DNA from: Pleurotus djamor | Taxonomy: Eukaryota; Basidiomycota; Agaricomycetes; Agaricales; Pleurotaceae | Reading direction: 5' to 3' | DNA length: 64,000 nucleotides | Assembly: GCA_029747585.1 (NCBI GenBank) | Contig: JAPEVF010000044.1 | Span: forward strand, 62,001 to 126,000 | Shown: positions 30,287 through 41,126 of the stretch, piece after piece | Layout: each line of letters starts with the position of its first letter | Position numbering within the stretch: position 1 is the stretch's first letter | Position numbers and translations under genes: made by a program | The notes under the pieces: model-generated | The model's database searches: none | Told to the model about the DNA's origin: nothing | What the model saw: only the letters and a program-made list of their open reading frames with translations

Positions 30287-33200
30287 TCAGAGCGGCGGTA
30301 GTGGTCGTCGACATTGAGGACAAATGTTCTGGAGTTCGCAAAGTAAGTAAGGGGAGAGCATGCGAAGAAATAAGTCTGATTACCTTGATGGCGAGCCACT
30401 GCGGATAGAAGCAAGAGTCAATCAGAGGATAGCATGGAGACGGACAGCATCACACTCACTTTCTCCAGACACTCCGTATGCTACCCACGACGACATCAGC
30501 ACAGTCACGAAGGACTGGAGTTGGCGGATAACTCACAAATAGATGATGACACGGTGCAAGACTGTACGTCTTTCTTGCATTGGCCTGACCCCCTACAACC
30601 CTCTTCTGCATCGCACTCAAGAAGCCCGTAGTACGCGCCTTGACTTGAGATCGGCTCGACAAAAGGGAAGCAGATTCCCGCTCAAGTTTGTCTTCGGGAT
30701 GCCTCTGCAGCGTAGGATCCACGAGAATGGCATCCATACAGATGGCACAATCACCCAGAGTTTGTTCAGGCGATTCCGTGTCGGGAAGAGGAAGGATTGG
30801 GTGGTAGTCGTAAACATTGGACTTCTTGAACTGTTAGGGTTACGTCAGAACAAAGGTGCGGACGCTCGAGAAGTACGAGGCATACCCGCGACGGAAGGAA
30901 AAAGTCGGGGCCAAATCGTTCTTGAAGTAATAGGACGGCAACCTGGGCAAACATGAAAAGAGCAACAAACCACATCTTGGCTAAAACGTCGTCCATCAAA
31001 ACGGGCAGCAGCGCGTGGATTAGGACACTCACGTCGCGGTCTAACTTCGAGTACATTCTTCGGACACGCGAAGAAATCTAGGACGAGAAACAGTGAGCGT
31101 CAGCACTAACGCTAAATGGCAAAGGATCCTACACATCGCCAGATACAACCTGCAAGCCGTGGTCCCAATGAGATACGACGCAGTCAACCCACTAGCTCGT
31201 CCCCTTATCGCAGAACGCGCGATTTGGGGCAGCCAGATGGATGAATAGGTCAAAGCGACATAGACCACCCCCATAGTCGGCGACAGAATGACCCTAACCA
31301 ATACAATCAAAAATAGGAATAACGCCAGCCCTACGTATGCATGATTAGTACCGTAACATAGCTGTTCCGAGGCGATTATATACGCACAAACTTTGATTTG
31401 AGGGTCAGAAGTGATAAACTGCCAGAATAGACGGACTCCCGACACCTGATTCGCGGGTACTGGGGCAGCAGGTGTTGGGGTTGTTGTTGGAGTATTGTTG
31501 GCTGGAGGTTGAAGTGTCGGGGTAGGGGGCGCAGGTGCGGCATTTATCAGGGGAGGTGGAGTGATGGTAGTAGTCGCCACATTATCTTCAGGCAATTGTA
31601 CTTGATAGACCAGAACAGCGAATTGCTTGATTCCAGAGAATCAGAGACAAGCGACACTTCGAATAACGAATAGACTTACGCCCTCGTGGACGAAGATTAT
31701 ACACGCCAAAAAGGCAGGGGCAACCAAGGACATCGACGCTCGGCCTTCGAAGAGGATGGAAAAAGTTATATGACAAGCGAAAGACAGAGAGTCGAGTGTC
31801 GTTTGGATGAGTAGTGTCCACCGGGAGACTTTGGAAATACCGGATGGAGTGCGACTGACTTCCATCTGCTTCATCAAGAGGATCAACATGACGAGATAGG
31901 CGATTGCAGCAGTACCAGCATCTAACGAGGAGTCAGTTTTGCAGATGGCTGTTATGATTGCGACCATACGAACATGCTGTGACTTTACGGAAGTGATAGC
32001 GGAAGCTAGGACGGTACATCAGAGGAGGATCTTGTCATATCCAAGGGAATTACAAACCGGAGGCCTTCAGCACCAGCAGTATGGTACATGATACCACAAT
32101 CCTTGCTTAGGAACATGACGTCGAGTGCTATCTTGGGAGGAGTTACGGTCCATGCTCCGGTAGGATTCTGAATCTCCTCTTCTAGCTCGTTCATCAGTTG
32201 CTGAGGAACGGGGACCGGGGCTAACTGAGCTTGAAACGTGAACGAGCAGTTGGTCTTCGGCACATGGTCTGGAAACAATGAGTCGAACACACACGACAGG
32301 AGGGTAGTCAACACACCTGGATCGGGAGCGTCGGGGTCAACCACAATATTGCCGTCATCTATCAATTGCTGGAGTTTCTTCGTCCGTGCTAGCATTTCAG
32401 GCTCGACGATATCCGCGGTAGCGTTCATGTACAGTTCCGGGACAAGAGAGGGAAGAAGGCGGATATCAATCTGTCGTCTTCACATATTTGTGAGCGAAGC
32501 CGAGTCGAGACACCGCAGACACGACGCACCCATTAGGTAGCGCAAATCCATAGAACGAGCCGTTGGGTATAAAATGGACCGCCTCGAATTCCATGTGCAA
32601 CTGCTCTGCACTGTTCTCATCCGTAAACTCGACTCTGCCCTAGATCCACTTAGCTTCCAATTGGTACAAGGTAGCAAGAGAACAGACATACATGAACAAG
32701 CGCGATATCTGGGTTGAGGGGGACATTGGTTTCCGGATGGATGGAAGGTTTCTCGCCGAGACTGAGCTTCACCTTGTCCGATGCCGTCCAATTCCAAGTT
32801 CCTGCCCTCTCTATTGCTTCAGTGGTGTTGAGATCGGTGACATACGCGACAGCCGATGATTTCCAGCGAACAACCTGGCTGGCCAAGCTGGGCATAGTGA
32901 TATTGTAGGCCGTTCCGTCGCCATGTAGGAATCCAGTGATGTTGGGGTAGTAAGATGACCACATCGTATTCTGAGCCTCTCCTGGCCGTAGGAATGATTC
33001 AACCAACGGTTGGACTGTAGAGTCGACGCTGGGCTTGTCGAATTATCAGCATGTTGGCGATTTACCTTGTCCACTGAAGGTCACACTTACCATTGTAAAA
33101 TTCGATTCAGTCCCATTTCTCCAAGCAGTAAAGTTAGAAAGCTGATATGATAGCGATGAAAGGGCATCCTGGTACTGATGTCTGGCCAGAAACTCGTCAC

Positions 33201-33327
33201 CGCTATGATTCGTGAGCATGAAGAGGAGAAAGCTGATGAAGAGGAACGAGGGAACTGAGCTCCTCTGTCGCGGTCGGCCAGTCAAATTATTCGTATCGTC
33301 ATTTTGAGGCGTATCGTCCGCTGGCAT
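30287..33327 (-). CDS. TUL1: Dsc1/Tul1 membrane RING ubiquitin ligase
   Basis: Catalytic subunit of the Golgi/endosome Dsc E3 ubiquitin ligase complex, which in fungi ubiquitinates membrane proteins and, in fission yeast, activates SREBP. Start at the ATG at 33327 (MPADDTPQND), followed by a signal-anchor (VPSFLFISFLLFML), a lumenal domain with several Asn-glycosylation sites, the conserved segment STADIVEPE-like (NATADIVEPEML), and then about seven membrane spans. The motif YSSIWLPQIARSAIRG and the stretch ending QERFGPDFFLPSR are hallmarks of the family. The C-terminus is a RING-H2: CAIC, a loop, CHHLFHTEC, then CPQC, closing RRPLPPL with the stop at 30287-30289. The RING is split by three short introns. 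It is divergent from Nnf1 across a 460-base gap. Confidence 0.9.
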
Positions 33328-33786
33328 ACCTGTAGAATGCACACAGAGGCAGCACCAGGAAGGGATGGTCTGTGCGCAGCTCGGGCGACTGGGCAGACAG
33401 GAGAACATCAGTCATGTGATAAAGAGTTCTCACGGTCAACGCGCTCAGGACGACGCGCGCGTCGTCGTCCAACCTACCAAAGATTGCGGAGGCTTCAGCC
33501 TTCAATTTGTGCATTGTAGCGGTAGGAACAATTGAACTAAGTTGTTCACAGACGGCATAGCTCCAAGGTCGGAGCCGCGCCAGCCTGTACAACGAAGTAA
33601 TCGCATAGATGGTAATAGGGAGTTTGAGAGTTTGCGAGGAGACGTGGTACGGTCGCCTACGCGTGTGGGAAACAAACAGCTCACATGTGTATCACATGAT
33701 TGTCAAGTGTGCGCGTGGTTTTCAACGCGTGCGCGTGCGAAATAATATTTTTACAATCGGTACAGCATACACTTATATCTCATCGA
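33328..33786. other. Divergent promoter region Dsc1/Nnf1
   Basis: Shared upstream region between the two divergent genes. A minus-strand frame runs to a stop at 33299 with about 95 codons (MHKLKAEASAIFGRLDDD within it). It could be a small gene or 5' leader, but nothing identifies it. Confidence 0.45.
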
Positions 33787-34569
33787 ATGAGCGGTTCTCG
33801 ACGTTGGACACATTTTCACTCTGCACTGCAGCTGGCTTTGCAAAGGTCCGCTCACAAATGGACGTGCGTACCCGATTTGATCGTTGTCGAGTCTGATTCG
33901 TTGATATACGCCTAGTTTTGAGGACTTTACAGAGTGCTTCCCTTTATACGTTGATGAGGAGAAGAACGGCTCCTCTGCTGTCTTCAACGCGATATCTGGA
34001 CACATGGAGTCTCAAATACACGTCAGGACTTCTAGAAGCTCATCTACGCGTCGTTTGTACTAACCCGCCTGAGCAGGCAGACCTCGACGAACTCTTTGCA
34101 AAGTATGGCGTTCAAGAGAACATAGATATTCTCCACGCGATTATAAGCGAGGCGAAAGATCGAAAACAGCGGGGTGAAATACGAAATGACGTGTGGAGGC
34201 AAGATCTTGAGCCACATAACGCTGTCAGTGCGCGTACCGTCCCCAGCCTCGACTCCGCAGCAAAACGATTAGAGGAACTCTTGGCCGAGGTACGCCTGTC
34301 CCTGCCCTCTCGCCGCGCTGACTTAACGTTTATGTGCTCTAGGAAGAACAGGCTTGTATAGAACTTCAAGCAGAGTTACAACAGAATGCCGACTTAAAAC
34401 AGCAGGAGAACGAACAAGCCGACGCGTTGCTCGATAAGATGCATCGAGTAAGCCCTCGTCCATCCTCACCGCTCGTCATTGACCCCATTTTTTGAGATAA
34501 ATTCGGCATCCTCATCAATCCCCCTGGCAGATATCGAGAGTTGGGCTATTCAGAAGGCCGAGTCATTAA
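33787..34569 (+). CDS. NNF1: Kinetochore MIS12-complex subunit Nnf1
   Basis: Small coiled-coil subunit of the Mis12/MIND complex, which links centromeric nucleosomes to the Ndc80 microtubule-binding complex. Start at 33787 (MSGSRRWTHFHSALQLAL). Exon 2 gives EDFTECFPLY; an intron with a textbook branch site (TACTAAC) joins ESQIH to ADLDELFAKYGVQENIDIL, then LHAIISEAKDRK. This is the family core: a short FxECFP helix, a helix with the pattern F..Y....N...L...I.EA..RK, and then a C-terminal coiled coil (AKRLEELLAE, AELQQNADLKQQ). Spliced length is about 180 residues, normal for the family. The last exon is uncertain: the simplest splice ends at 34569, but a one-base shift would continue in the IESWAIQKAESLK frame. 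Confidence 0.8.
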
Positions 34570-34663
34570 AGTCTACATGAGCTTCCCACTGTATGTCTCG
34601 ACTCTCTCCCCAATACTCTCAAAGCGAACGATGGTTACATACTCCGGGCGTCTGACGTTCAAG

Positions 34664-34735
34664 TCCTCGTTGGCTCAGTTGGTAGAGCGCCTCACTAGTA
34701 ATGAGGAGGTCAGTCGTTCAAATCGGCTACGAGGA
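34664..34735 (+). tRNA. tRNA-Thr (AGT), intronless
   Basis: A complete 72-base cloverleaf: acceptor TCCTCGT pairs with ACGAGGA, D-stem GCTC/GAGC, anticodon stem CCTCA/TGAGG with loop CTAGTAA (anticodon AGT, Thr), and T-arm AGTCG-TTCAAAT-CGGCT. A box and B box are intact and a T-run (ctcttttt) follows as a Pol III terminator. It lies just after Nnf1. Confidence 0.93.
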
Positions 34736-34920
34736 AGTCGGTTTCTCTTTTTGCCTTCTTCTATAGTTGGCATTCTTGAACTTTTCGGGCATCCGGGACT
34801 GTCGCACTCGTTGCCTCGATAAACGTTCCTTACTTTCACTGCGAAGATGTACCTCCCCAATACGCAAGGAGGGACAGCCGTTCCATCATCCATGATGACA
34901 GGGACTTCGCAAAGTTTGTA

Positions 34921-34996
34921 TCCTCGTTGGCTCAGTTGGTAGAGCGCCTCACTAGTACGCTATGAGGAGGTCAGTCGTTCAAATCGGCTACGAGGA
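34921..34996 (+). tRNA. tRNA-Thr (AGT) with 4-base intron
   Basis: Same tRNA as the copy 257 bases upstream, identical in all stems, but with four extra bases (CGCT, 34958-34961) inserted in the anticodon loop. The insertion falls between positions 37 and 38, the canonical place for eukaryotic tRNA introns; removing it restores the CTAGTAA loop. Four bases is very short for a tRNA intron. A TTTT run follows 19 bases downstream. If it is not spliced, this copy would be non-functional. Confidence 0.88.
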
Positions 34997-35042
34997 AGTG
35001 CTTTAGCCAGTTTTCGCTGGTCATATTTTATCTCCAACCTCT

Positions 35043-36257
35043 ATGGCCACCCACCTCATCGGTCCTGTCCTCGCTTTGGAGAAGTTTGACCCCGTCACTG
35101 ATCCAGAAGAAGAAGTGAGTCTCCTCCAAGTCTCCTCTGCAGATTGATTGTGTCAACATCGAAAACTTGCTGATCTTTTTGGCGTTTTCTAGGTTTTCCT
35201 CCTATACACTAATCTACAAAATGCTCGCTTGAATCTCGGTCGTGTTGATGATGACTCCCACTTCCGTGGACTTGGGCATGTAGATTCGAAAACCGATACA
35301 CTGGAAATTCGGATTGAGCTCGAAGCACCCACGAAAGCCGTCCCTGCCGCCCTCAATCAGTCCCCATCCCCCTCCGCATCCGTTGACACGAAAAGTGGGC
35401 GGAGATCCCACAAACGGTCCCATAGTAACAAAACTTCACATCTCTCGAACGTAACGCTCGAAGCTATCCTATGGCAAGACAAAACTGCCCTGCGAAGCCG
35501 TAAAGGCGACACTGGGAGTGTTTTGTGGAAAGCAAGGTAAAATTTCAAATCCCCCTTTCTTTCGTCTCGAACTCAAGCGATTCTGTCTAGTATCGACTTC
35601 TCCCGGGCAGTCCTTCGACAACTGTACTTTCCCTCCTCAGGATGATGATGCCCCGCCTCCTCTGTTGGACGCAGATCGTCTGAGGAATGCTCATGTCCTC
35701 GAATTAGGGTGAGTCGTTCTCACCCTTCAGTGTTGATGAAAACCATCCTCATTTACCTGAACAGCGCGGGGACGGGTTTACTCTCTGTCCTGTTCTCCCC
35801 CTACGTTGGAAAATACACAGCAACGGACATCGAGCCTATCATCCCCTTGATCCGTAAAAACATATCAACGAATATTGAAGCTCGTCGCACACCATCTCAA
35901 CCAGACGCACTATTCAACGTCCTTGCCCACACTCTCGATTGGGTCCAATTTCACTCTACCACCCCGAGCATCCGTCAGCAGTACCTATCCTCGATCTCAC
36001 CAGAGCCAGTCGACCTACTCCTCATCGTGGATTGCATATACCATCCCTCTTTGCTTTCGCCATTGCTTACCACGATCGATGCCGTAGCGGTGGCGGACAA
36101 GACAGCGGTGTTGGTTGTGGTCGAACTTCGTGCAGAGGATGTGATAAGGGAATTCTTGACGCTTTGGGTGGCTATGGAGTCTTGGGAAATTAGGCATGTT
36201 GACGGAGTGCTGGACAATCCGTATGCTATCTGGTTAGGGTGGAAACGTGGTTCATAG
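35043..36257 (+). CDS. RKM5: METTL21-family lysine methyltransferase, Rkm5-like
   Basis: SAM-dependent methyltransferase of the methyltransferase-16 group; yeast Rkm5 methylates ribosomal protein L1. Start at 35043 (MATHLIGPVLALEKFD). The N-terminal half (LEAILWQDKTALRSRKGDTGSVLWKA) carries the SVLWKA segment that precedes the SAM domain. Motif I follows after two introns: VLELGAGTGLLSVLFSPY. Next come TATDIEPIIPLIRKNI (acidic loop II binding the SAM ribose) and VDLLLIVDCIYHPSLLSPLL, which contains the DxxY signature of METTL21-type enzymes. The C-terminal exon ends YAIWLGWKRGS. A Ser-rich basic insert (residues about 90-125) is extra compared with the minimal family fold. The family is firm, the exact substrate is inferred. 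Confidence 0.8.
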
Positions 36258-36844
36258 GTGTCACAGAATCGAAAAACGTTGGTTAAGCTCCCCGAACGAC
36301 GATGCTCGACGAGTACTGCAAAAACAAGACTAGACTTTTTATCCCCCTTTCTTCCCATCTCATCCATCCGCATTCATTATCTGTGTCGATCTGCTCGCTC
36401 ACCTCGCTGTCTAGACCCAATATAGGAGCTCTCCGCTTGTTCTCTTCGGGTTCCACAACTCAACCGAATGGCCTGGACTCCCTAAAATATTCTCTGTTGG
36501 CGCGAAGATGAGCTCCGAGGTACGATAGCTCACTGTTCGTTCCTTAGTCGTTGTCCTGGGCGACAACTTTAACACATAGGAACGATCGGTGTCGGATTTA
36601 TTCGTGTTCAAGCCTCTATAGGAGATGACTCGATCTTGTTCCGAATCCACTTCAATGTCGGAAGATTTTCTTGGCTGTGATCGTCCATTATTGGTCGTGG
36701 TATGCAATGAGCATGAACAATGCTTCGAGACATCGATCGATTGTCTCTGTCAACAAAGAGGCTTAGATTCTTTCCCATCCTTTGTCGAAGTCTCCGTCGG
36801 CTCATGGTGGCCAATATCGACCGAGGAACCGTGCCCTCCTCGCA
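36258..36844. other. Intergenic, upstream of pheromone gene
   Basis: No gene is established. A tiny two-exon frame beginning MSSE near 36509 is possible but unsupported. The stretch 36600-36840 has open frames on both strands without recognisable features and probably serves as pheromone gene promoter. Confidence 0.4.
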
Positions 36845-36852
36845 TATAAAAA
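36845..36852 (+). promoter_or_regulatory. TATA box of pheromone precursor gene
   Basis: TATAAAAA lies 103 bases before the ATG at 36948. A strong TATA fits the high, regulated expression expected for fungal pheromone genes. Confidence 0.7.
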
Positions 36853-36947
36853 GGCGAACATTGGGAGGGTTGGTTCTTCAGGTTACTAGTCACCCAGTCA
36901 CCTTCTGCATCTCTTTTCAGCGCAAACTCATCCTCATAATCATTAAC

Positions 36948-37052
36948 ATGGACGCTTTCACCGCCACCAAATTCGAGGACGTTATCGTCGACAGTCCTGT
37001 TGATATGGAAGGCAGTGGCAGTGGAGGAGGAGCCTACTGCGTTGTTGCTTAA
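36948..37052 (+). CDS. Mating pheromone precursor, CaaX type
   Basis: A 34-residue precursor beginning MDAFTATKFEDVIVDSPVDM and ending GGGAYCVVA. The MDxF start, acidic middle, Gly/Ser-rich end and terminal CVVA are the signature of basidiomycete B-locus (P/R) lipopeptide pheromones. The Cys should be farnesylated, the last three residues removed and the end carboxymethylated. N-terminal cleavage in this family is usually at a charged pair; the best candidate is around Met-Glu-Gly at 20-22, leaving a mature peptide of about 10-13 residues (inference). The mature pheromone would be sensed by a STE3-type receptor of a compatible mate. No receptor gene was found in the window. Flanked by an Rkm5-like gene upstream and a rhomboid protease gene downstream, all on the plus strand. 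Confidence 0.88.
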   Translation: MDAFTATKFEDVIVDSPVDMEGSGSGGGAYCVVA

Positions 37053-37448
37053 GCAATAGTTCTTTTGGTAAGTACACATCTTCGGGAAATTACTCAGTAC
37101 TCATCTACTATCTTTATAATTAAGCTCAATCATCACTACTTCTCCACTCGTTGGGGTCGTGCCTGCATCGTCCATCTATTTCTGTGACGTATTTGGAGGA
37201 AGAAAGCTATACTGTGAACTGTAAAGAACCAATGTAAATTCGAGGAATATGATACCGATGTATCTGTTCTGATTATCTGTCAGTGCTTTGAGGCTGTAGC
37301 TTGAGAGATCACCTCGTCACTGGTAGGTACGTCACTTACTTCCTAGAATTGGGAGAAGCTAGTTGTCAGGTAAACCCTAACCCCAAGGCGCTCGGATCTG
37401 GCCGAACGGCATCGCAAGTCGAAGTCGTCACCGTATTTTGGACTTCAA
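37053..37448. other. 3' flank of pheromone gene, rhomboid promoter
   Basis: Nothing coding seen. A GTAAGT just after the pheromone stop (near 37069) suggests a 3' untranslated intron. The remainder leads into the rhomboid gene. Confidence 0.4.
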
Positions 37449-39132
37449 ATGCTCTGGCCCGCGACCATCAAACGATGTTCACTTCCCTTGTCGCGACTCT
37501 CGTCACCATCTCGGACGTTCCGCTCAACACCTTTTCGCTCCCTTCCCCGTTTCCTCCAGAATGAAACTCGACCGACGCCGCTCCGAGTTAACCCTTCCCC
37601 GCCTGAAATACCTTCATTCCGCGAAACCGTCATCAAAGACTCGGAAATACGCTCCTTCAGCGACTTCAATGTCAAGCCACGATGTAGAAACCAGATTATG
37701 GTGCGCAGTCATGCCTTGTGGCCACGTCATTTTGGCTCATTCGATGGAGTGTAGTTTTTCTTGGGTATTTCATCGTTAGGATTCATACTGGCTGCAGCCA
37801 ACACCGACGTCGAAACCGAATATTGGATAAAGCGTTTATCTACGGGCTGGTCACTTGGACGATTGACTAATGCAGACCTGGTCAAGGCGCAATACCTTCA
37901 ACTGGGCAAAGTGAGTGGATGCCGATACTGTGAAGGGGTCCTTACTCAATTCGCTCATAGGACCTACAAGAAGGGTTGGAGCGCATGAAAGAGGTTTACC
38001 AGGCCATACCTCTGCTTCTCCAAGTCTACGTCAGCAAAATACATGTCACTGTCGCACAGACTTACCTTGATAATAACGAGGGGAAGCGGATATGCTGGAA
38101 GATATGTCTTCTCAACGCCGCTATATACGCAGCGTGGAAGTTCAAACGTCTGCAACCTGGTATGAACCTTCGGTTCATGCATCATCCCCTCTCCGGTTTA
38201 TCCTACACGCTTCTGACAAGTATGTTCAGGTGAGTATTCCTACACTTGTTGGAAGTATTCCCATCTCTGAGACTCTGTAATGCAGCCATCGGTCTCTACC
38301 TCACCTTGTCTTTAATTGTCTCGCTCTTGAGAGTTTCGGTGAGCTGAATCCATCTTCTCGTCAAATTAGTTGTTCATCTGAATTTTGTTATCGAAAGGTG
38401 CTGCTGCTGTCCATTATTTCAGCAAAGAGCAAAACAAACGGCAACCAGACCAACTGGAAGCATCACCTAGGTGGCATTTCTTAGCCTTCTACACATCTGG
38501 TGGGTCACTTGGTTGACGCCGTTTTCGAAGTCTTACCCACATTTTTTAGCTGGGCTGTTTGCTGGACTCGTTTCGCATATTGTATCCACCAAATTCCTCT
38601 ATCCACGGATTGTCGCACAAGCTCTTGCACCGAAGGTCGGGATCCCACTAGCAACTCCAGTGTCAGCGACCGCCACCGCAGGTATTCATCATTCCCTTTG
38701 GTCCTCACAGAATCGTTCACTAGACTCATTGCTAGCATCAACGGTAGCTAAAGCTCCTGTGAGGGAAATCCTACCTTCCCTTGGCGCATCAGGAGCTATC
38801 TACGCCTGCGTCACCGTGACTGCACTAGCTTTCCCTGAAACCGAGATCGCTTTGTTTATCCCACCAACATTCCCAATACCTATACAATGGGGCGTAGGAG
38901 GTATGCTGGCGATGGATATGCTTGGTGTCATCAGAGGATGGAGGTTCGTCTTTTCCTCCGAAATTCCTAACATGTGCTCATTTCCCCTCCCACCTTTTCC
39001 TTTTTCAGGTACCTTGACCATTGGGCACATCTCGGCGGCGCTGCTTTCGGTATATTTTACTATAACTACGGTCCTAAATTCTGGTCAGATCTTAGAGAGA
39101 ACGTGGACGAAATGGACACGGCTTCGACATAA
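37449..39132 (+). CDS. PCP1: Mitochondrial rhomboid protease Pcp1/PARL
   Basis: Intramembrane serine protease of the mitochondrial inner membrane. Start at 37449 with an Arg/Ser-rich presequence (LWPATIKRCSLPLSRLSSPSR) typical of mitochondrial import. Later exons give YWIKRLSTGWSLGRLTNADLV, LNAAIYAAWKF, FMHHPLSGLSYTLLTSMF, the loop with FNCLALESFG, then GASGAIYACV with the catalytic Ser in GxSG, and, after a further intron, LDHWAHLGGAAFGVFYY with the catalytic His. The stop is at 39130-39132. In yeast, Pcp1 cleaves Mgm1 and Ccp1; PARL handles PINK1 and others. The first membrane span precedes the six-span core, as in the PARL subfamily. Located directly downstream of the pheromone precursor. 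Confidence 0.88.
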
Positions 39133-39312
39133 TCTATAATCCATGAACCCCCTTCGCCAACCCGTATCTTATAATATCCTCACTCTGTGTTGTGTTTGGT
39201 CCTAGACACTGTAGCAATAGACCCACAAGTCCCCTGCTCCCCACATGCTCCCTCCAGTGCTCCGAACTCAGCAAACCGACCTGATCACACCGTGGTCGAT
39301 TGGCTTTTACTA

Positions 39313-40839
39313 TTAGGCTCTATACTCCCCCACCCAAATTTCTACCGGCTCCCCTCCCGCGCCCTCACGCTTCCCTATTAGCTTGAAGGATATACCATTC
39401 TCTTTCGCCATTTCCCAGAGCGAACGTTCCCCTTCATCGCGTTGTTTGTACCCAAGCAGAATGAGTGGCGGTCTTGGCGGCGTTGCGGCCAATTCGAGAT
39501 CGCTTGTGTTTGGGGTCGCAGAATCATCATGATCCAAGCCCAGTTTCAGCAGGTTTAATAGCGTCTTGATGAGTGAGGGGAACGACGCGGTGTTGTAAGT
39601 GACGTCGGCCATCCTGCAGTGTATGTTCGTAAGTTTATTCATTGTATGACCAAAGGCAACACTCAGCGCTATTTCTGCGACTCACACAATCAGATCTAGC
39701 CTTCCGGCATCTGATATATCCTGGGGCAGATATTCATCCCAGTCCAACGCCATGGAAAGGGGTGGTCTGCGCGCGAAGCTCGACCAATTCAACTCGATGT
39801 TGTGCTTGAGGAGAGGTAACGCGGATGCTACGATGTTCAGTTGCAGCGCATAGCGGACTGATGAAGAGTTTGATGAGACAAAGAGTACGTACGAAGATCA
39901 GTTGCAATGATTTCTGCCATGTTTTCCTCCTCAGATAGAAGCGCAGCCCGAGCAGCTGAGAGGACTAGCGATACCATCCCCGTTCCGGTTCCTGAACAAA
40001 TGTCAGATCTGGAGCTTGACACCATGGACAGACTTACCAAGCTCTACTATCCGTTTTGTCTTGGCGGAGAATAATGTATCATAGAGTTGTGAGGATTGAG
40101 GATTTAATGGTTCGTTTGTCCTCAGAAAGCCGACGATCCAAGAACTGAGGCCGATTCCACTGTCCCATATTTTCTAAGCTTCCGAATGAGCGCGTACGAT
40201 GAGATTTCATGAAGGTTATGGGCTAACCTTGTCCAAATCAAAAGAAGTCTGTTCCAAAACTTTCAAGACGATGGATGGTGTTGGCTCATAAGCATCAACA
40301 TCTACATTGCTTTCTGAGCCGATCCGCCGCTCGATCGTAAATGAGTATAATCTCTCGATGCGTTCTTGCTTGGAGCCACCCGCTTTCGAGTTAGTTTTCC
40401 CACCGCTTTGTGAAGTGAACAAGATGGGCATGGAGAGAACAGGAAACGGTCGGCGGCCAAGTGAATCCAGAGATAAAGATAGTATCGAGGTACTCTGCAT
40501 TACATTCCCCGTCGATGACCCATCATTTTCAGAGCAGGTAAGGTGAAGTCGCCATCGCTGCCCTTCGCGAGCGCGTGGTGGAGGCGGGATTTTCAATTCT
40601 TTATATAGATTTGAGGGCATCCATTTTGTCAATTTCACGGGCTTGGGTTGAATAGAGAGCGAAGGATTTGGGGGGTGATTAATGGAGGTATTTTCTAGGG
40701 TCCATGCGTAGAAGATGTCGCATTCGACATCGTATAGCTCAGTGCGTAGGTCGTTAGCGATTTGAGGCGTCAGGATAACTGCCGCACCGGGAGGGACTTG
40801 AGATAAGGGCGGACGGAGGAAAGATATGTAGTAAAACAT
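39313..40839 (-). CDS. METTL21-type protein methyltransferase
   Basis: Second DxxY-type SAM methyltransferase of the window, convergent with the rhomboid gene. The ATG at 40839 opens MFYYISFLRPPLSQVP; an upstream exon is possible because a short frame continues to about 41040. The N-terminal half (about 190 residues) contains ELYDVECDIFYAWTLE and a variable region. The SAM domain follows: IWDSGIGLSSWIVGFL, then IVELGTGTGMVSLVLSAA (motif I), IIATDLPSALPLLKHNI (ribose-binding Asp), and LDLIVMADVTYNTASFPSLI with the DxxY motif. It ends PVEIWVGEYRA. Related enzymes methylate Lys on elongation factors, chaperones or VCP; which of these applies cannot be told. Exons are separated by three or four short introns. 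Confidence 0.75.
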
Positions 40840-41126
40840 ATGTCAGTGACCGCAACCTTATCGTGTCTTCAATGATGCAATGAAGCTGCGGAAGAATGGA
40901 AATAATGCACTGACCATATGGGTTAGGTTGAGATGGAAGCAAGAAGTAAATGAAAAACTTGTGAAAAACGACCGATCTTTCCACATGTATCTGTTTATCA
41001 GGGGNCCCCTCAGGAGGAAGGAACTTGATTTCGATCCAGTCATTCACCTTCTTTCCATCTTACCACCGTCCGTTTAGCTACCCAAACACATTACTACCTC
41101 TCAAAACTTTGAAGATACTCTAAACC

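Noticed and set aside
33299..33592. Minus-strand frame of about 95 codons between Dsc1 and Nnf1
   Set aside because: Looks protein-like but has no recognisable family and fills a divergent promoter; it may be an upstream frame or chance.
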